Notes: a model not told the origin generated them from the sequence alone. 64,000 nucleotides of DNA from Membranipora membranacea (GCA_914767715.1 OU612069.1:18225387-18289386), one strand, 5' to 3'; shown: positions 26,924 to 39,680, numbered from the stretch's first letter. Made by a program: numbers and translations.

Positions 26924-29859
26924 GTTTAATATAATTATTAAGCTGGAGTGAAACTGTTCCTTTTTCCTGATAATTGTTGGGTGTAAACTCCACACATAGG
27001 CATCCATTACCTCATAATATAGAGTTTATATACAGGGGATCTTAGTAGCAGCATGGAAAATGGTAGCAGTGGTCAGTGGTGAGTATGATAGGATGCAATT
27101 CGAAGTAAATTATTATAATATTGAACAGATGGAGAGGAGAGAAGAAATATACGTTTTTGAATCAAGTGTCTCTTAGTTCTCAATCACTTGAGAAACGGCT
27201 GGTTTTTGCTGTTTTCTTCTCATGCTACACCTCTGTAAATATCTCCATTAATTGGAGGAAATTTTAGCACTACAAGTACATAAATATAGAGGCTGATTCA
27301 GAATTAACTCCAGACTACCATTCACCCTTCATGCAAGACAGTGTGTTAACCAGCTCAAGCGAAGGTTTTAAGTGGTTGATATTCACATATGTGAAATGTA
27401 GGCTTGAACTTCCAAGCCCGAGGACTGTGGCACAAACCCTCCCAGCCCTTGAGTAGTGTATCTCTGTATCAAACCATCATTGTGTCAAGTTGAACTTTTA
27501 TGTTCCCTAATTTGAATTGTGATGATTTTTATTACTTACTCATAGACTTAGATCTTATTATTTATAGAACGTGTGAGAGTCAGATTCAATGCCTTTTTAC
27601 CTTGTAAGGATAGCCAGCATCGGCTTGGCTTACTCTATCTTGGTCGCCAACATGTGGATAGCCAGCATCGGCTTGACTTACTCTATCCTGGTCACTAACA
27701 TGTTCGAAAGAATGCGTCAAGCCTTGTTTGTTTTTGATGCGTTTCGCTGCGGATTATTTAGCATACAATACATACAATCTAGATTTATTGAAATGCATTA
27801 CAAGTTACTAACTATCTATGAGTGGTATTGATGTGAAGCTTAGTATATAGCCAGCTAGATGTTTTGGGAGATTCCTCAACCTGCAGGATTTTGCAGAAGT
27901 AGACGGCTTGGTAACCTTTTTGGTGATGCAGGTTGACCTGTGTCTTCAGGTTATGTTGCTTCTTCTATCTCAGATCCTGAATAAGATGTGATTAGATGGA
28001 CTATTTGAGGGTTGTCTGCTCCTGAGTTTGCCTAAGCCCTTATTAAATCACTAATAATTTTCTGCAGTTTATCAATAGCCTCCATATTCGGTCTTCTACT
28101 CAGCTCAAAAACAGCTGGAGCTTGCTCAGGTGTATGATAGGACTTCCTGTATGGTTTGGGCCTAGACTCATACTGCACTGATCCCTGCCTATTATTTTCT
28201 ATTTGGTAATTTTGATAATTCTGTCTTTCCAGTTCAGGGCTCATCTTTTATTTGGGAAAACTTGGTTTTAGAAACATTGGTAAACGTTTTCTAAGTTCAC
28301 TTGGGTTTCGATGTTGAAAAGATATTAGATCGGTAGTCTGAGCCACACATACTATGGTTCACTCAGTGACATCGCTTGGATGTGGCCGCCCGATTTTTGT
28401 TATCAATCTCTCTTGTGTGGTAGCATGCTGTTCTGCATTTGTGAGAGTACTGTCCCTGTAGCTGTATTGCTACCGTCTGTGTCCAAGATGTACTCAAATC
28501 CTGGTGTGATGGCACGTCCTAGCAAGTTTGGTAGCGGTAGCGATAGCTTCAACAATGCTTGTTTTAACCTTAGCTATTTCACTGCTAATTTGACAGGTTA
28601 ACGCGCACATGCCTCGTGTAAAGAGTAGCTTCTAATTTTCTCTTAACTAAACTCCAGTAATTACAATGCATTTGAACTATAATTTCTATTGACGAACAGC
28701 TGGTCCTTCCACCACACAAGGCAAAATTACTAGATGTGCTCGTTGAGTCTGACCTTTCTTGGAAAATCTCCAAACCGTTCAAAGAAAGGTTCATGTCTAT
28801 AACCTTTTAAGAGCCCTACCTTGGTCAAAAAGAAAACTCATGGTGAGTTTAAACCATACTCTTGCACCATAAAGTCAAGATTAACCGTAGATAACTAATA
28901 TACTTTTGATGCCTTCAACAATCACACCCTACAATTGATCTCAAGAGAGTATTGCCACTTGATCAATAATTCACAATTATAATCTCAATGAGTCAATGTC
29001 ACCGCTCCGCCGTGATGCGTTTCTTGCAGTGAATATCAAAATAATGGTTTCTATGATTATCAGGAAAAATACAACCTTGGCTCCCTCGTATAGGTGTGGT
29101 GGCTCAAAAATCCAGGGTTCATAAAAAACAACCTGTATCTTTCTGACCGACTTTTCACATACTTGAATTATGTCAATATAGTGGTTTCGCTATAGTATTC
29201 TGGTCGGAATCGTTTCCTACTATGTGGTACTCAGTCTAGCCTCAGGAATTACACTCTTCTATTTTAGCTGGCTTGTTTATGTTTGTGGTTTGCTGCGTTG
29301 GAATATCAGACAAACATAACCTGTTGTTATCTTTACTTTCTTGATGGATATATCTTGTGCGTTATACTGCTTGGAGTTTATTCTGGTGATTGCTATATAC
29401 CCTGGAGTTCACTTGGTACATTTTTAGAGCTTCAACTTGTACCATCTGACCAATTCATCTGACTATTCAGTAATAAGCTTTACCTGAAGCTAAAAGTAGG
29501 GTACTCATCAAACTTAGATCTACAAGTTTTCACTGGATTAATTATTTTTATTGCAGGAAAACTAGATAGCACTTCGCTGATAATTTTTTTTAAGTTGATA
29601 GAGCGTGCCAAGATTCACACCTCTTAAGTTTCGCAATTGAAGAATTTGATTTATGTTATGTGGTACAAGCTTCCATCAACGTGAGTTGGAAACTATGCAC
29701 ACTTAATTAAAAAATCATAAATACCTATCACAGAGTAAGGATATACAGAGGTGCCTGCGGTTTTTATCCAGTGGGGGAAATTTATCAATCTGACCACCTG
29801 CTAATTTTCAGATTTTATATAAGTTACAATGGAATTTTGTGATGCAGACATACCCACCT
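26924..29859. other. Non-coding stretch
   Basis: Mostly AT-rich unique sequence. A 48-bp unit (gatagccagcatcggcttg...) is repeated twice in tandem at about 27608-27703. A minus-strand open frame at 28032-28244, rich in Gln, Arg, Tyr and Pro, is unassigned. No supported gene. Confidence 0.45.
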
Positions 29860-30238
29860 TTGATAGGTCATAATTCATTCTGTATTTATCCTAAAGGCTG
29901 ATTTCAAACTTTTCTGAAATGTCCGACCTTCAAGCTAGCCACCATTATTGTTGTCATTTTTTTGCTAGGATACATAGGCTATGAGTGATCTAGGTTTTTT
30001 AAAGGAGATTTTTCATATAGATTTACATGCGGCTTAGGTCAATACCCGGACATTAATTTTGATGACCAGCCGTCTATCAATTGTCACATGTTAATCTATA
30101 TGATAAAACTCATTTTAAAAACCAGGATTACTCATAGCCTATGCATCCTAGCAAAAAATGACAACAATATGGTGTATAGCTTGAAGGTTGGACATTTTAT
30201 TTCTACTGTTATCCTTACTCTGTGTACCTATCAAAAGG
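29860..30238. mobile_element. Fold-back element, arms about 165 bp
   Basis: The left arm, about 29860-30032, matches the reverse complement of 30083-30238 (TTTGATAGGT, ACCTTCAAGCTA, ATTGTTGTCATTTTTT, GCATAGGCTATGAGT blocks). The spacer is about 50 bp. No flanking target duplication was defined. Confidence 0.7.
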
Positions 30239-30494
30239 ATAATAAAGTAGAGCACCCAGAATGCAAACATAAAAGTTGACTTAGCATATTGATCTGGTAG
30301 ACTGGTGCATGGTACACCAAGGTATATCATGCTCCAACAAGAAAATTGAATTTTGCGGTGAGCTTATGTCTGGTTGAAGTCATTAACAATATTGATAATT
30401 AGGTCATGCAGAATTGGTAACCAGTATCAATTACAGTGATGTCTGCATGGTGATTAAAATTTATAGGGATTAACCTATATATATATATATATAA

Positions 30495-30546
<52 letters not shown>

Positions 30547-31039
30547 TGTAAATTAAATACAAACAGTAAGCAAGTCAAGGTTGCATTAGTGTATATAAAA
30601 TTTAGCCTCTTTTAATTGTTTCCCTAACTGATGTAGCAAGCGGACGACCGAGTGAAGTGGTTTAGGCGATTTTTATACCATCTTACCTTTGTGCTTTTTA
30701 CTGTGATACAAAAAAATCTTAATTGGTGCCGCAGACTGTGAACAAATCTCGAGGGAAAATATGCACAAATACACAAAAACACAAACATCGAAATCGGTTG
30801 AGCATAGAGATCAGGTAGACTAAGGGACTCAATCACCATGGAAACTGTGTGTGTTTCTCTTGTACTAAAGAGACTAATTAGAAACTTTGATCGTGTGTAA
30901 CTTTCAGCGATTGTTATTTGTTTATTAATATTATATATCATATTATAAAATTATAAGCAGTTAATTGCCCAATCAAAAATTGAGAACAAGATCAGACTAG
31001 CTTTTGCACTACAATGCCAAAAAGTTCAATGTTTGTAAT
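30239..31039. other. Non-coding stretch with TA microsatellite
   Basis: A TA run occupies about 30476-30544. Segments near 30250-30330 and 30765-30850 look like weak diverged direct copies of each other (ctagtctacctgatc-type text on the minus strand). No gene seen. Confidence 0.5.
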
Positions 31040-31583
31040 TAATATCGGATCATAGTTTATTTCTTCATCCGTGTTAGACACTTCAATTTTAATTTTTACC
31101 ACTGTCAGTTTCAATCCTATATCACCTGTTACATTCATCTCATTGACTCAAAGGAAAAATTTTAAGAAAATAATTGATAGCTTTTTACCTCCGCTGTATT
31201 CAGGCTGTATTCAGCTGGGATCAAGAAGAGCTCAGTTGGTAGAGTGCTGGACTCTTGACTGCAAGGCCATGAGTTTGGAAGGGCAGGCACTTTATCCAAC
31301 ATAGTCATCTCCTACTCAAGATCGACGACAAAAACTGTGCTAAATGCATTGAGTTACATTATTAGTTCAAGTATACTACTTACTAAGATAATCCAGAGAA
31401 ACACATTCTCCATTAGTCTGGTTTTTTTTTGCTAGAAGCTTTCAGCCTGCTAACCCCTGCGCAGCTCCCCTCATGGCGTATTCAGCGGGATTGCTAACGC
31501 TTAGTCTTCTTTATGGAATGTTAGTGTGGAAAGATAATAGTTTCTATACAACCTTTACCCTGGCTTTTCCTCAATGACCTATT
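31040..31583 (+). mobile_element. tRNA-derived SINE copy 1 with left flank
   Basis: A left flank (31040-31190) is followed by two GTATTCAGGCT units, then a tRNA-like head (GAGCTCAGTTGGTAGAGTGC at about 31229) and a body of about 350 bp (GGCAGGCACTTTATCC, CTACTCAAGATCGA, CCAGAGAAAC, GGAATGTTAGTGTGG). The B box is weak. Confidence 0.6.
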
Positions 31584-32040
31584 TGTATTCAGGCTGTATT
31601 CAGGCTGTATTCAGGCTGTATTCAGGCTGTATTCAGGCTGTATTCAGGCTGTATTCAGACTGTATTCAGACTGTATTTAGCTGGAATCAGGAAGGGCTCA
31701 GTTGGTTGAGCGCCGGACTCTTGACTGTAAGGTCATGGGCTTGGTAGGGCAGGCACTTTATCCGACATAGTCATGTCCTACTCAAGATCGATGATAAAAA
31801 CTGTGGGAGATGCATTGAGATAGATCATTAGTTTAAGTATACTACTAACTACGATCATCCAGAGAAACCTTTTCTCCATTAGTCCGGTAGTTTTTTTGCT
31901 AGACGCATATAGACTTGCTAACCCCTGTACATCCTCTATCATGATGTATTCACTGGGGTTGCTATCCTCTCCTTTGTGGAATGTTAGTGTAGTAAGACAA
32001 TAATCTCTATACACCCTGTACCCACACTTTCCCTTGATGA
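31584..32040 (+). mobile_element. tRNA-derived SINE copy 2 with expanded 11-bp array
   Basis: It starts with six GTATTCAGGCT and two GTATTCAGACT units (31584-31672), then the tRNA-like head (GGGCTCAGTTGGTTGAGCGC near 31696) and the same body as copy 1, ending near 32040. Confidence 0.65.
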
Positions 32041-32261
32041 TCTAAATGACAACAAGATAAGCCTGTTGGTAAGTCATATCTGATACTTCCCTCCAGTGGC
32101 CACAGAGATATCAACAAGATTATCCTGATTGATGTTAACAGCTATTACAAAGGAGGCCAATATCCTCAGGTGTTTAAGTAATCTATTTTTTGCTATTAAA
32201 ATGCCTTGATCAATGTTATTTTCAATAAACATAACTCTTACGCTTGGATGATCATGTCATA

Positions 32262-32520
32262 TTTATTTTATTTCTGTATCCGTGATAGATACCGTAATTC
32301 TTTTTTCCCACTGCAAGTACCAATAATCTGTCACCATCTATCACCTGCTACATTCATCTAATTGACTTCGAAGGTTTAATTTCAAGACAACAATTTATAG
32401 CTTTATACTTCTGTTGTATTCAGGCTGTATTCAGCTTGGATCAGGAATAGTTCAGTTGGTAGGGCGTCAAACTCATAACTGCAGTGTTATTGCTGCGATC
32501 CTCAGTGGTGCCCGTTGGTG
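32262..32520 (+). mobile_element. SINE copy 3, head only, with left flank
   Basis: The flank at 32262-32410 matches 31040-31190. Two 11-bp units and a tRNA-like head (GTTCAGTTGGTAGGGCG near 32450) follow. The body then differs from copies 1 and 2. Confidence 0.5.
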
Positions 32521-32612
32521 CAAATTGTAACCTCAAAAACTAATTGAGAATCAATATTGGTGTTTGCAGCTTGCCAAAACCAGGAAAGTTGTAAGATATT
32601 CTGTCACCTGTT

Positions 32613-32942
32613 AATCACTATGGTTCCATGGGTCGATTTTGTGGTTCACTCCAATTTCGAATGGTTAGAATCCACTGGATTCTAACCATTCCCATGATGG
32701 GAAAAACATGAAAAGAATCTGCCCCAGGCGAGATTTGAACCCCAGCCTCCCGCGTTAAATCCCTTTGAAGGCATTGTGTGCAACGCCGCTAACCATTCAG
32801 CCACGACGCCAATTAGTAAGCGGATTGGATATTCGCGTCCTAAAAGTCATTCGTCACAATCGGAATTTGACTTTAATGCCATTTCCATGGGGCGATTACT
32901 ACCGAAATCCTTACATAATCGATCCATGGAACCATAGTGATT
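32613..32942. mobile_element. 330-bp TIR element (MITE-like) with internal tRNA-like sequence
   Basis: Termini are inverted repeats of 25 bp with one mismatch (AATCACTATGGTTCCATGG then .TCGATT). Inside are a 31-bp perfect palindrome around GGTTAGAATCC (near 32661-32691) and, on the minus strand at about 32810-32721, a tRNA-like segment with A box (TGGCTGAATGGTTAGCGG) and B box (GGTTCAAATCT). A second, right-truncated copy is at 16972. Confidence 0.75.
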
Positions 32943-34838
32943 TGTAACTGCCTTCAACTAGTCTTAGCAAGATAATAATTTCCTCATTATTCATTGGCAC
33001 TAACCTCCGGTACCTCGGTGTTTACCAAATTCCTGTACCATTAACATGGAATATTTTTTGCAATATAATCCCAGTTGTTGATAATATAAAATACGATCAA
33101 ACATTGATGTATTTTAAAATCTAAATTGACAAAGGCAAAACAGCCCCCTGTCAATATTATTGACTACAAAGATTAATATAAGCAAATAATTTACAGAGAT
33201 ATCCTATAGGACAGGCTCTCTTAGCAAACAGGAGGGTCACTATCGGTAAGGCGTGAGAGCTGTATGCCTAAGTAGTTGATAAATTGAAGGATTTAATAAA
33301 GAAGTAATTATCCACAAATACATTACTGTGATTAATGACTCTTGCATGCAATTATACCGGAATTTGTCTTACCATTCGTTATCCTCATGGTTGGCCATGT
33401 TCCGTTGTGGCATTTTATATGGGCGGTTTATATGGCAAGTTTCAAGTAGCTGTGAGCATGCTGTGCGGACATTACACTACAAACAACTCTGCCTTATTCC
33501 TCATCTTCTTGTTTTTGACTCCTAACTGGAAACATTCCTCAACATGTATTGCATTTTAAAATGAGGTCACAGTTGGGATAACCCTTGTACATGGAAAACA
33601 AAACACTGAGCCATCTAGACTAGATTCGCCTGCGGTCCAGTAGCCTGAAGGCTGCAGAATCGATGTTTGGTTAACCTTACTTGGTAGGGCTTCACAAACC
33701 GTCTTCTACCTACAGATGACTCATAGTTATAGCTTCAGAACCTCAAATCACATCTAAAAACTCTAAGCCCCAAAACTTGATATCAGATGGTCCAAGCAAC
33801 CACAGAGCCCATAAAACACACAAAAGGACGCTGAAACCGCGTTCCACAGTTACAGTCTATGGATTTTGATTTCCTGTTGAATAAGGAACTCAGTGACTGA
33901 AATGCATATAATTTATCCAGCGTACCTTACAGTCTTACAGTACCTTACAGTTTATTTGTTACTCTAATTTCTCTAAGAACATGTTGCTCATCATTTCAAC
34001 ATTTTGTTTGTTCAGCCTGTATAATTTGATTGTATCACAGAGTTGTCTGCACAATGTGGCATGTGCACACAACTAACATGAGGAAGCTAAGTTATCCTTT
34101 CAATGTGCGTCATTTGGCAGTGAAAACAGAAACCAGTAGTATGTACAAAGTAATGACTTGCAAACGTATCGTGTATGTATGTATGTGAAAATATTAATTA
34201 GTTTCTTTTGACCGGTTTCAAGTTTCTGTTTGAAAAAGAAAAATATTACCAAGTAGGCAAATTTCCGGGGTCAAAACGTCGCTAATAAGATGCCAATCCC
34301 GTGATACCATTGTGGTATGTAGGTATGAATTTGCTCCCTTTTTTCACAAGGTTTTGTCACCCGTCTTCACATGACAGAAATAAACTTGTCACAACATGAT
34401 AGATACAGGACACTACACCAAACTAAACGTTTGTGACAAGTGTATAATCTAGGAGTTTACCACTTGCACCTCGAGTGTTTTCAAACCGGGTTGAATGCCT
34501 GTATTTCATTCTTTCATGATATTAATTAATTCCAGTGGCTATTTATGAGTGCTTGTTTCATTCGGCGATTAATAAACTAGCAGTGACACATCACAATTGT
34601 TCCGTTGGGTAGTGGTAACAAACAGTAATGGTGCCAGTTAAGATTTATTCGTCATATGAATTTGAATAAATTTAAATTAGAATGAATTGAAATGAGATTG
34701 ATACATAAATACAAAAAATTGAATTGAAAAATACAGAAACAGTTTGATACATGTCACAAATAAATGATGTTGGTGCCACAAATACTAACACATACACACA
34801 TGAAAATATAAATATATATTGAATCATCGAAAATGCCA
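32943..34838. other. Non-coding stretch
   Basis: Short open frames overlap in several frames near 33330-33560 without recognisable domains. I see no splice-bounded exon, RNA gene or clear repeat. Confidence 0.45.
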
Positions 34839-35213
34839 TTAAAGGGCAACCAAGGTTTCAAACAAGTTCTCATTGATTAATAGCAGATTGCACCTTCTGC
34901 ATAGGGAAAGAGACAAAATCTAATTTGGATGATTTTTCAGCCAGAATTCTTGTGAAACATTTCTTCCATCAGGTACTCAAACTCAGCTAAAATAGAATAC
35001 CACAGAGCAGTTTCTTGTTCCTGTCATTATTTAGCCTGTGCTCTATCATAATTACAGCAATGTCTTAAAACCTCCCCTAAAATGAACTGTTACCCAGCCT
35101 AGAGTCAGCAACTACTTTGAGTTTTGCATTGCGTAATGCACAAAGCTGATGCTGCCTAGCACATTATTTACTACCCATTAATGCATGGCTGCGAAACCTT
35201 GGTTGCCCTTTAA
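34839..35213 (-). mobile_element. TTAA-flanked MITE, copy 1
   Basis: TTAA followed by AGGGCAACCAAGGTTTC at the left, and GAAACCTTGGTTGCCCT followed by TTAA at the right. It is about 375 bp and lies inverted relative to the copies at 35379 and 49319. The TTAA target is compatible with piggyBac-type mobilisation. Confidence 0.8.
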
Positions 35214-35378
35214 ATAATCAAACCATTATGTTGTCATTTTTTTACATTCCGGACAACCGCTATTTAAAAGTTATTTAATTAAGACTCAGTTTGCGTTTTT
35301 TTGGAGCGTCCTTCTGCACATGAGATATTGCATCATTGACCCTCTTCTCTGTGCACGTAAATTCCAGCATAATAGCAT

Positions 35379-35763
35379 TTAAAGGGCAACCAAGGTTTCG
35401 CAGCAATGCATCAATGGGTAGCAAATAATGTGCTGGGTAGGTTCAGCTTTGTGCATTATGCGATGCAAAACTCAAAGTAGTTGCTGACTCTAAGCTGGGT
35501 AACACTTCAGTTTAGGGGAGGTTCCAAGACTTTGCTGTAATAATTATAGAGCACATGCTAAATAATAACAGGAACAGGAAACTGCTATGTGGTATTCTCT
35601 TTTTGCTGAGTTTGAGTACCTGATGGAAGAAATATTTCACAAGAATTCTGGCTGAATAATCATCCGAATTATATTTTGTCTTTTTCCCCATGCAGAAGGT
35701 GCAATCTGCTCTTAATCAATGGCCATCAATGAGAAATTGTTTGAAACCTTGGTTGCACTTTAA
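35379..35763 (+). mobile_element. TTAA-flanked MITE, copy 2
   Basis: Same terminal repeats and interior as copy 1 but in opposite orientation, 165 bp away, so the pair forms a large inverted repeat. Right terminus has GGTTGCACTTTAA, one change from the left. Confidence 0.8.
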
Positions 35764-35768
35764 AGGAT

Positions 35769-36000
35769 CTAAGGAGTAGGAGGTAGCTCAGTTGGTTAGA
35801 GCGCCTGCCCTGTAATGCACAAGCTTTGTAAGTGTTCGGTTCAAATCTCGCTTTTGACTACAGGGCTCAATTGATGCCTCAGATGCGCTCCGACCTGCCT
35901 GCAAACTGAAAGCAATTTGGCGCCGAATACGGTGGCAGAACCCTTAAGGCACTGATATTACTCAGTCGTCAGCCAGAGACAGACCTCAGATTTCAACTCC
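35769..36000 (+). mobile_element. tRNA-derived SINE-like head
   Basis: AGGTAGCTCAGTTGGTTAGAGC at about 35778 (A box) and GGTTCAAATCTCG at about 35839 (B box) have tRNA spacing, but the anticodon stem does not pair well. A related head lies on the minus strand near 62975-62915. Confidence 0.5.
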
Positions 36001-37707
36001 CTTTAACCCTTGAAAACACCAAGAACTTCAATCAACAACGTTAATAATACTCTGTGTTGGAAGCTGTCTGTCCTCTTCTTCTTTGCGAGCAAGGGGAGAC
36101 AACTCTCAAGTTAGATTATTACCATAGAAATGTGTATACATGTCAGCGTACATTATAGACTTTATCTCAAATCTAGACAGGACATCAGATACAGCTAGAG
36201 TGAGGCAGATAATTGTGGGTCACTTTACTGCATTAGATTGTGCAGCAGCAATGATGCTATAATAGATTAGTAGTTCCAGGTAATATTGCTGAAAACTTGA
36301 TCAATTTTGATCGAACTTTGAGACTAAGGAGCTCGCTTCATTCTACACTGATGCAATGATGACAAAGACTGACTTGACCTGTTATCTTCAGATGAGAATA
36401 CTTCTGCACTTGTCTGCTGATATTTGTACGGGTATGGCTGTACTGTTATAAAACAAAAAGTCAGGACTCGGCAGGGCTGTATTTTAGGAAAATGGTAGGG
36501 GAGCCAAAACTCCTTGAGGGTGTGGAGTAGCACCAGGTTGGGTTTTGTAAATCCTCCTGTGGAGTGTTGGGTTAATTACCAGCCTCCAAAGCGTGTTAAT
36601 GGTATAACTTGTATATGGAAATCCCAAATGCGCTGATTCTGACATGCAATATTCAATTAAAGCATTATAGGGGCGGAGCATTTTTTCAAAGCACCCCTGC
36701 ATCCACTAGAACAACTGGCGCACTCTGATTAGGCCAGCAGCAGCACCTCACTATTGTTTCATTGTGTGTAAGGATGATGAACAGACAAAATTAATAGCAA
36801 ATAATCAAATGATATTTATTATTGTTTGGATTTTTGAAGTGGTACTATTCCATAAGTGGGGCAATAAAAAATGTTTTGCTTAAATTATTATCTGATGCAG
36901 ATTCTACAATATTTCTGCAGAACTAACTTGCAAAAGTTACTTGGCAACATTTAGCCAATCAAATTGGATAATTTTGATGATTAGCCAATGACAGTGCAGA
37001 GCATTTTTGTTTATAAAAGATGGCCGCCAACCATGAGGCTTGCTGCATCAATTCCCACAACACAGAGTATATGATAAAATCCACTGATTAAATTGTCACA
37101 ACAGCAACTGGACAATGCTCTGAGCAAAGCTGGGGATTGGGTTTTGCTAGACAAACAGCCTGAGCAGCAGGAAGCTACTGAATTACTCTGGATCAGAGAG
37201 ATAAGCTACCATCATAATGCATATGATCAATGAACTAAACCTTAGTTCATTCCATTGATATGATCATGGGATATATATTGTGATAGAATGGAGAATGATG
37301 ACAATAGAAATGAACATTCTTTCCATGCTCACAAAATCTGCTATCTGAGACTTCTAAAACAAAACTAGTAGCTGCACAGAAAGCCCACACCAGGAAAAAT
37401 GTGAGTGTTAAGATGAATGATTGTGATAGTTTACTTCACTTTCAGGTTTCAATGTTTTTGTTTACTACAAGTACATTTATTTGTTTATTTCATGAACATA
37501 CTAGTGTCTCTTCTAGTACTAGTAGCCTATCCTCATCCCAAGTGTTTCAATGTGATGGTAGGTTATCAATATTATAAGAAAATCAATAATTTAAAAGGAT
37601 TGGGTTTACGTAAAAAAAATCTATGGTCTAGGTCTATGTAATTGTTGACCTTACTTTCAGCAAGGAGTAACTTTGCTATTACAGCTTACTCCAGTCCAAA
37701 TCACAGG
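36001..37707. other. Non-coding stretch
   Basis: Unique AT-rich sequence; no exon, RNA gene or repeat family recognised. Confidence 0.45.
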
Positions 37708-37823
37708 CCTTCTGTAGTTGGTGCAAGTCCAGTGGTCAAGTGCCCCAGTGGTCAAGGCCTAAGAGATAAAAGGCCTCGACCACTGGGGCACTCGACCACT
37801 GGACTTGCACCAACTACAGAAGG
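37708..37823. ncRNA. 116-nt near-perfect hairpin (possible small-RNA precursor or MITE)
   Basis: The left arm 37708-37760 and right arm 37771-37823 are complementary over 53 bp with two mismatches, with a 10-nt loop (aagagataaa). The 11-bp sequence GTCCAAATCAC flanks both sides (about 37694 and 37830), which may be a target duplication. Within each arm CCAGTGGTC occurs twice. Confidence 0.5.
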
Positions 37824-39147
37824 ACTGTGGTCCAAATCACTACATTTAAAGCATGCCAGTTACTCATCAGCCTTTTAATGCTAGTGGGACTGGATTGCTG
37901 TTACTACTAGCAAGGCGTAACACTGCTGTTAGCATTATTAGTAGTGTTAATGTGTTGTGATAGCAGTGCTATCAAGCTATCATTTATGTATTTAGAATGA
38001 AGATACATCTAGTAGTGATGATGACAACGGAAACAAGGCGACAGCTTGATTACTCTTTACTGTTCAGTGTTTATGAATTACAGATGCTCGATTCGTTTTT
38101 TTTTCAGCTGGCTTGTACCAAGCGGCTCAAGCTAATGAAATAGAGAGCTTACTATTATATATTTGAAAACTCTGATGATGTGGCAGGAGAAGCACACCAC
38201 CATCAAATACTATTCCAGGAAGACTTATGAAAGGTGAAGGATAGTTCAAAACCTTGAAAACTCTAGAGGAGTAAATAGTTTGCTGGAGGAGATGTTCACC
38301 ATTTCACAAACTCCTAAGACAGGTGACATCCAAGCCTTACTTCATTTAGACTCTCACCTCAGCTTGCCAAAAGTTAGTGCTAGCTAACATTAAGTCACCC
38401 ATAAACTAGCTAAACTAAGCCAAATATTACTCCTCTAGGGTAACTATAGGTTATTTCTGTAGTGTTATATCTATTTCAGCATCTATGTTTTATTTAAAGA
38501 AGAGCCTGCTTGTGAAATGTGTGTAGGGTGATGTCATAGGTCTAAGCAGTTGACATCCATTACAAGAAAGCCATAACTCCCCTTCCTCCCCCCGTGTTTA
38601 TATATCTACTTGCTTGTAATACGAATAACATATTCCTCCAACAGATTTGTTCTGCAAGCTCTTTAACTTAGCTACTAGATGTAATGTATGATAGAATCAT
38701 TTTTTGTTCAAAGGTTGTTCTACCTCCTGCTGTTAAATTGAGTTGAGATCCAGTTATGCGATTATATTTCCGCTCCTTAATCTTGAGTTTTATGGATGGA
38801 TGGATGGATTTATTACTATCATAGACAAAAATTTGTCACGAAATACGTTGTTAATACTGACAAGAAAGAAAAACATGGAAAAAATCAGATCTCTGTTGTA
38901 TAAAAAGTTTTTAGAATAGTATATTATTAAGTGTATGTATGAGATGTCTTAAAAAGCTGTCTCTACCCCATGTACCCCGATATTCTTTCTTTCAGTGATA
39001 CAGCGAAGGAGGAAGAACCACGCAAAAAGGCTTAAAATAACTATTCCGATCATAGATCATTGCCAAAGTCCAAGACTAAGAAGCACCAAATTTAACAAGA
39101 TGACCAAGTACAAAAATACTCTGCATGCATTTGTGTCAAAGCATGTT
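37824..39147. other. Non-coding stretch
   Basis: Contains a short GGAT run at about 38794-38809. No gene recognised. Confidence 0.45.
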
Positions 39148-39680
39148 TTCACATGAATTTTATATTCTTGATGTCCTTTGTTGCATGCCCACACGTTGAC
39201 ATAGGTCACATTGCAGGTATGTGTTTTACTGCTGTATATATTCATTTGATACAGGCTTGTACCAACATCTACTTTCCAATTAGTCAATGAAGAGGATTTG
39301 TACCTTGAATGTATTTATCAATACTGGTTTTCACAGCAGGAAATACTCCTTTTTTTTGCTTTCCTTCTTGTTTACACAGGTCATATTATTGTTGGTATTC
39401 ACTTATTGTATTTTTATGTAACAATTTTATATATGTTTGTACATATATCTCACCTTCCAATTAGTCATTGACTGGATTTTTACCTTGATAAAGAATGTAT
39501 TATATCAATACAGGTTTTCGATGCATTTGATAAGCACATTAGTTCGTCTTTCTTTGCTTTCCTTCACGTTGACACTGGTCACATTGTAAATATATCTTTG
39601 TTTATACTGGTGTGTACTTGTATTGCACCTCTCAATAAGTCAATAAAGAGGATCTGTTTGTGCCTTGGTAGATAATACAC
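39148..39680. repeat. Diverged tandem repeat, about 180-bp unit
   Basis: Blocks ccaattagtcaatga / ccaattagtcattga / tcaataagtcaataa, gatttgtaccttg-type text and ctttccttc..gtt.acac.ggtca recur at about 39270, 39455 and 39630. Confidence 0.5.

Noticed and set aside
29860-30330. Small open frames on both strands with membrane-like text
   Set aside because: They lie in the arms of a fold-back element.
31223-31300. Possible tRNA gene in the SINE cluster
   Set aside because: No T-arm pairing, and the same head and body recur nearby, so it is a SINE.
33328-33559. Two overlapping plus-strand frames
   Set aside because: Neither shows a domain or splice context, and the two compete for the same DNA.
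35769-35860. Possible tRNA gene
   Set aside because: A and B boxes are present but the anticodon stem does not pair and the acceptor ends do not match, so it is called a SINE head.
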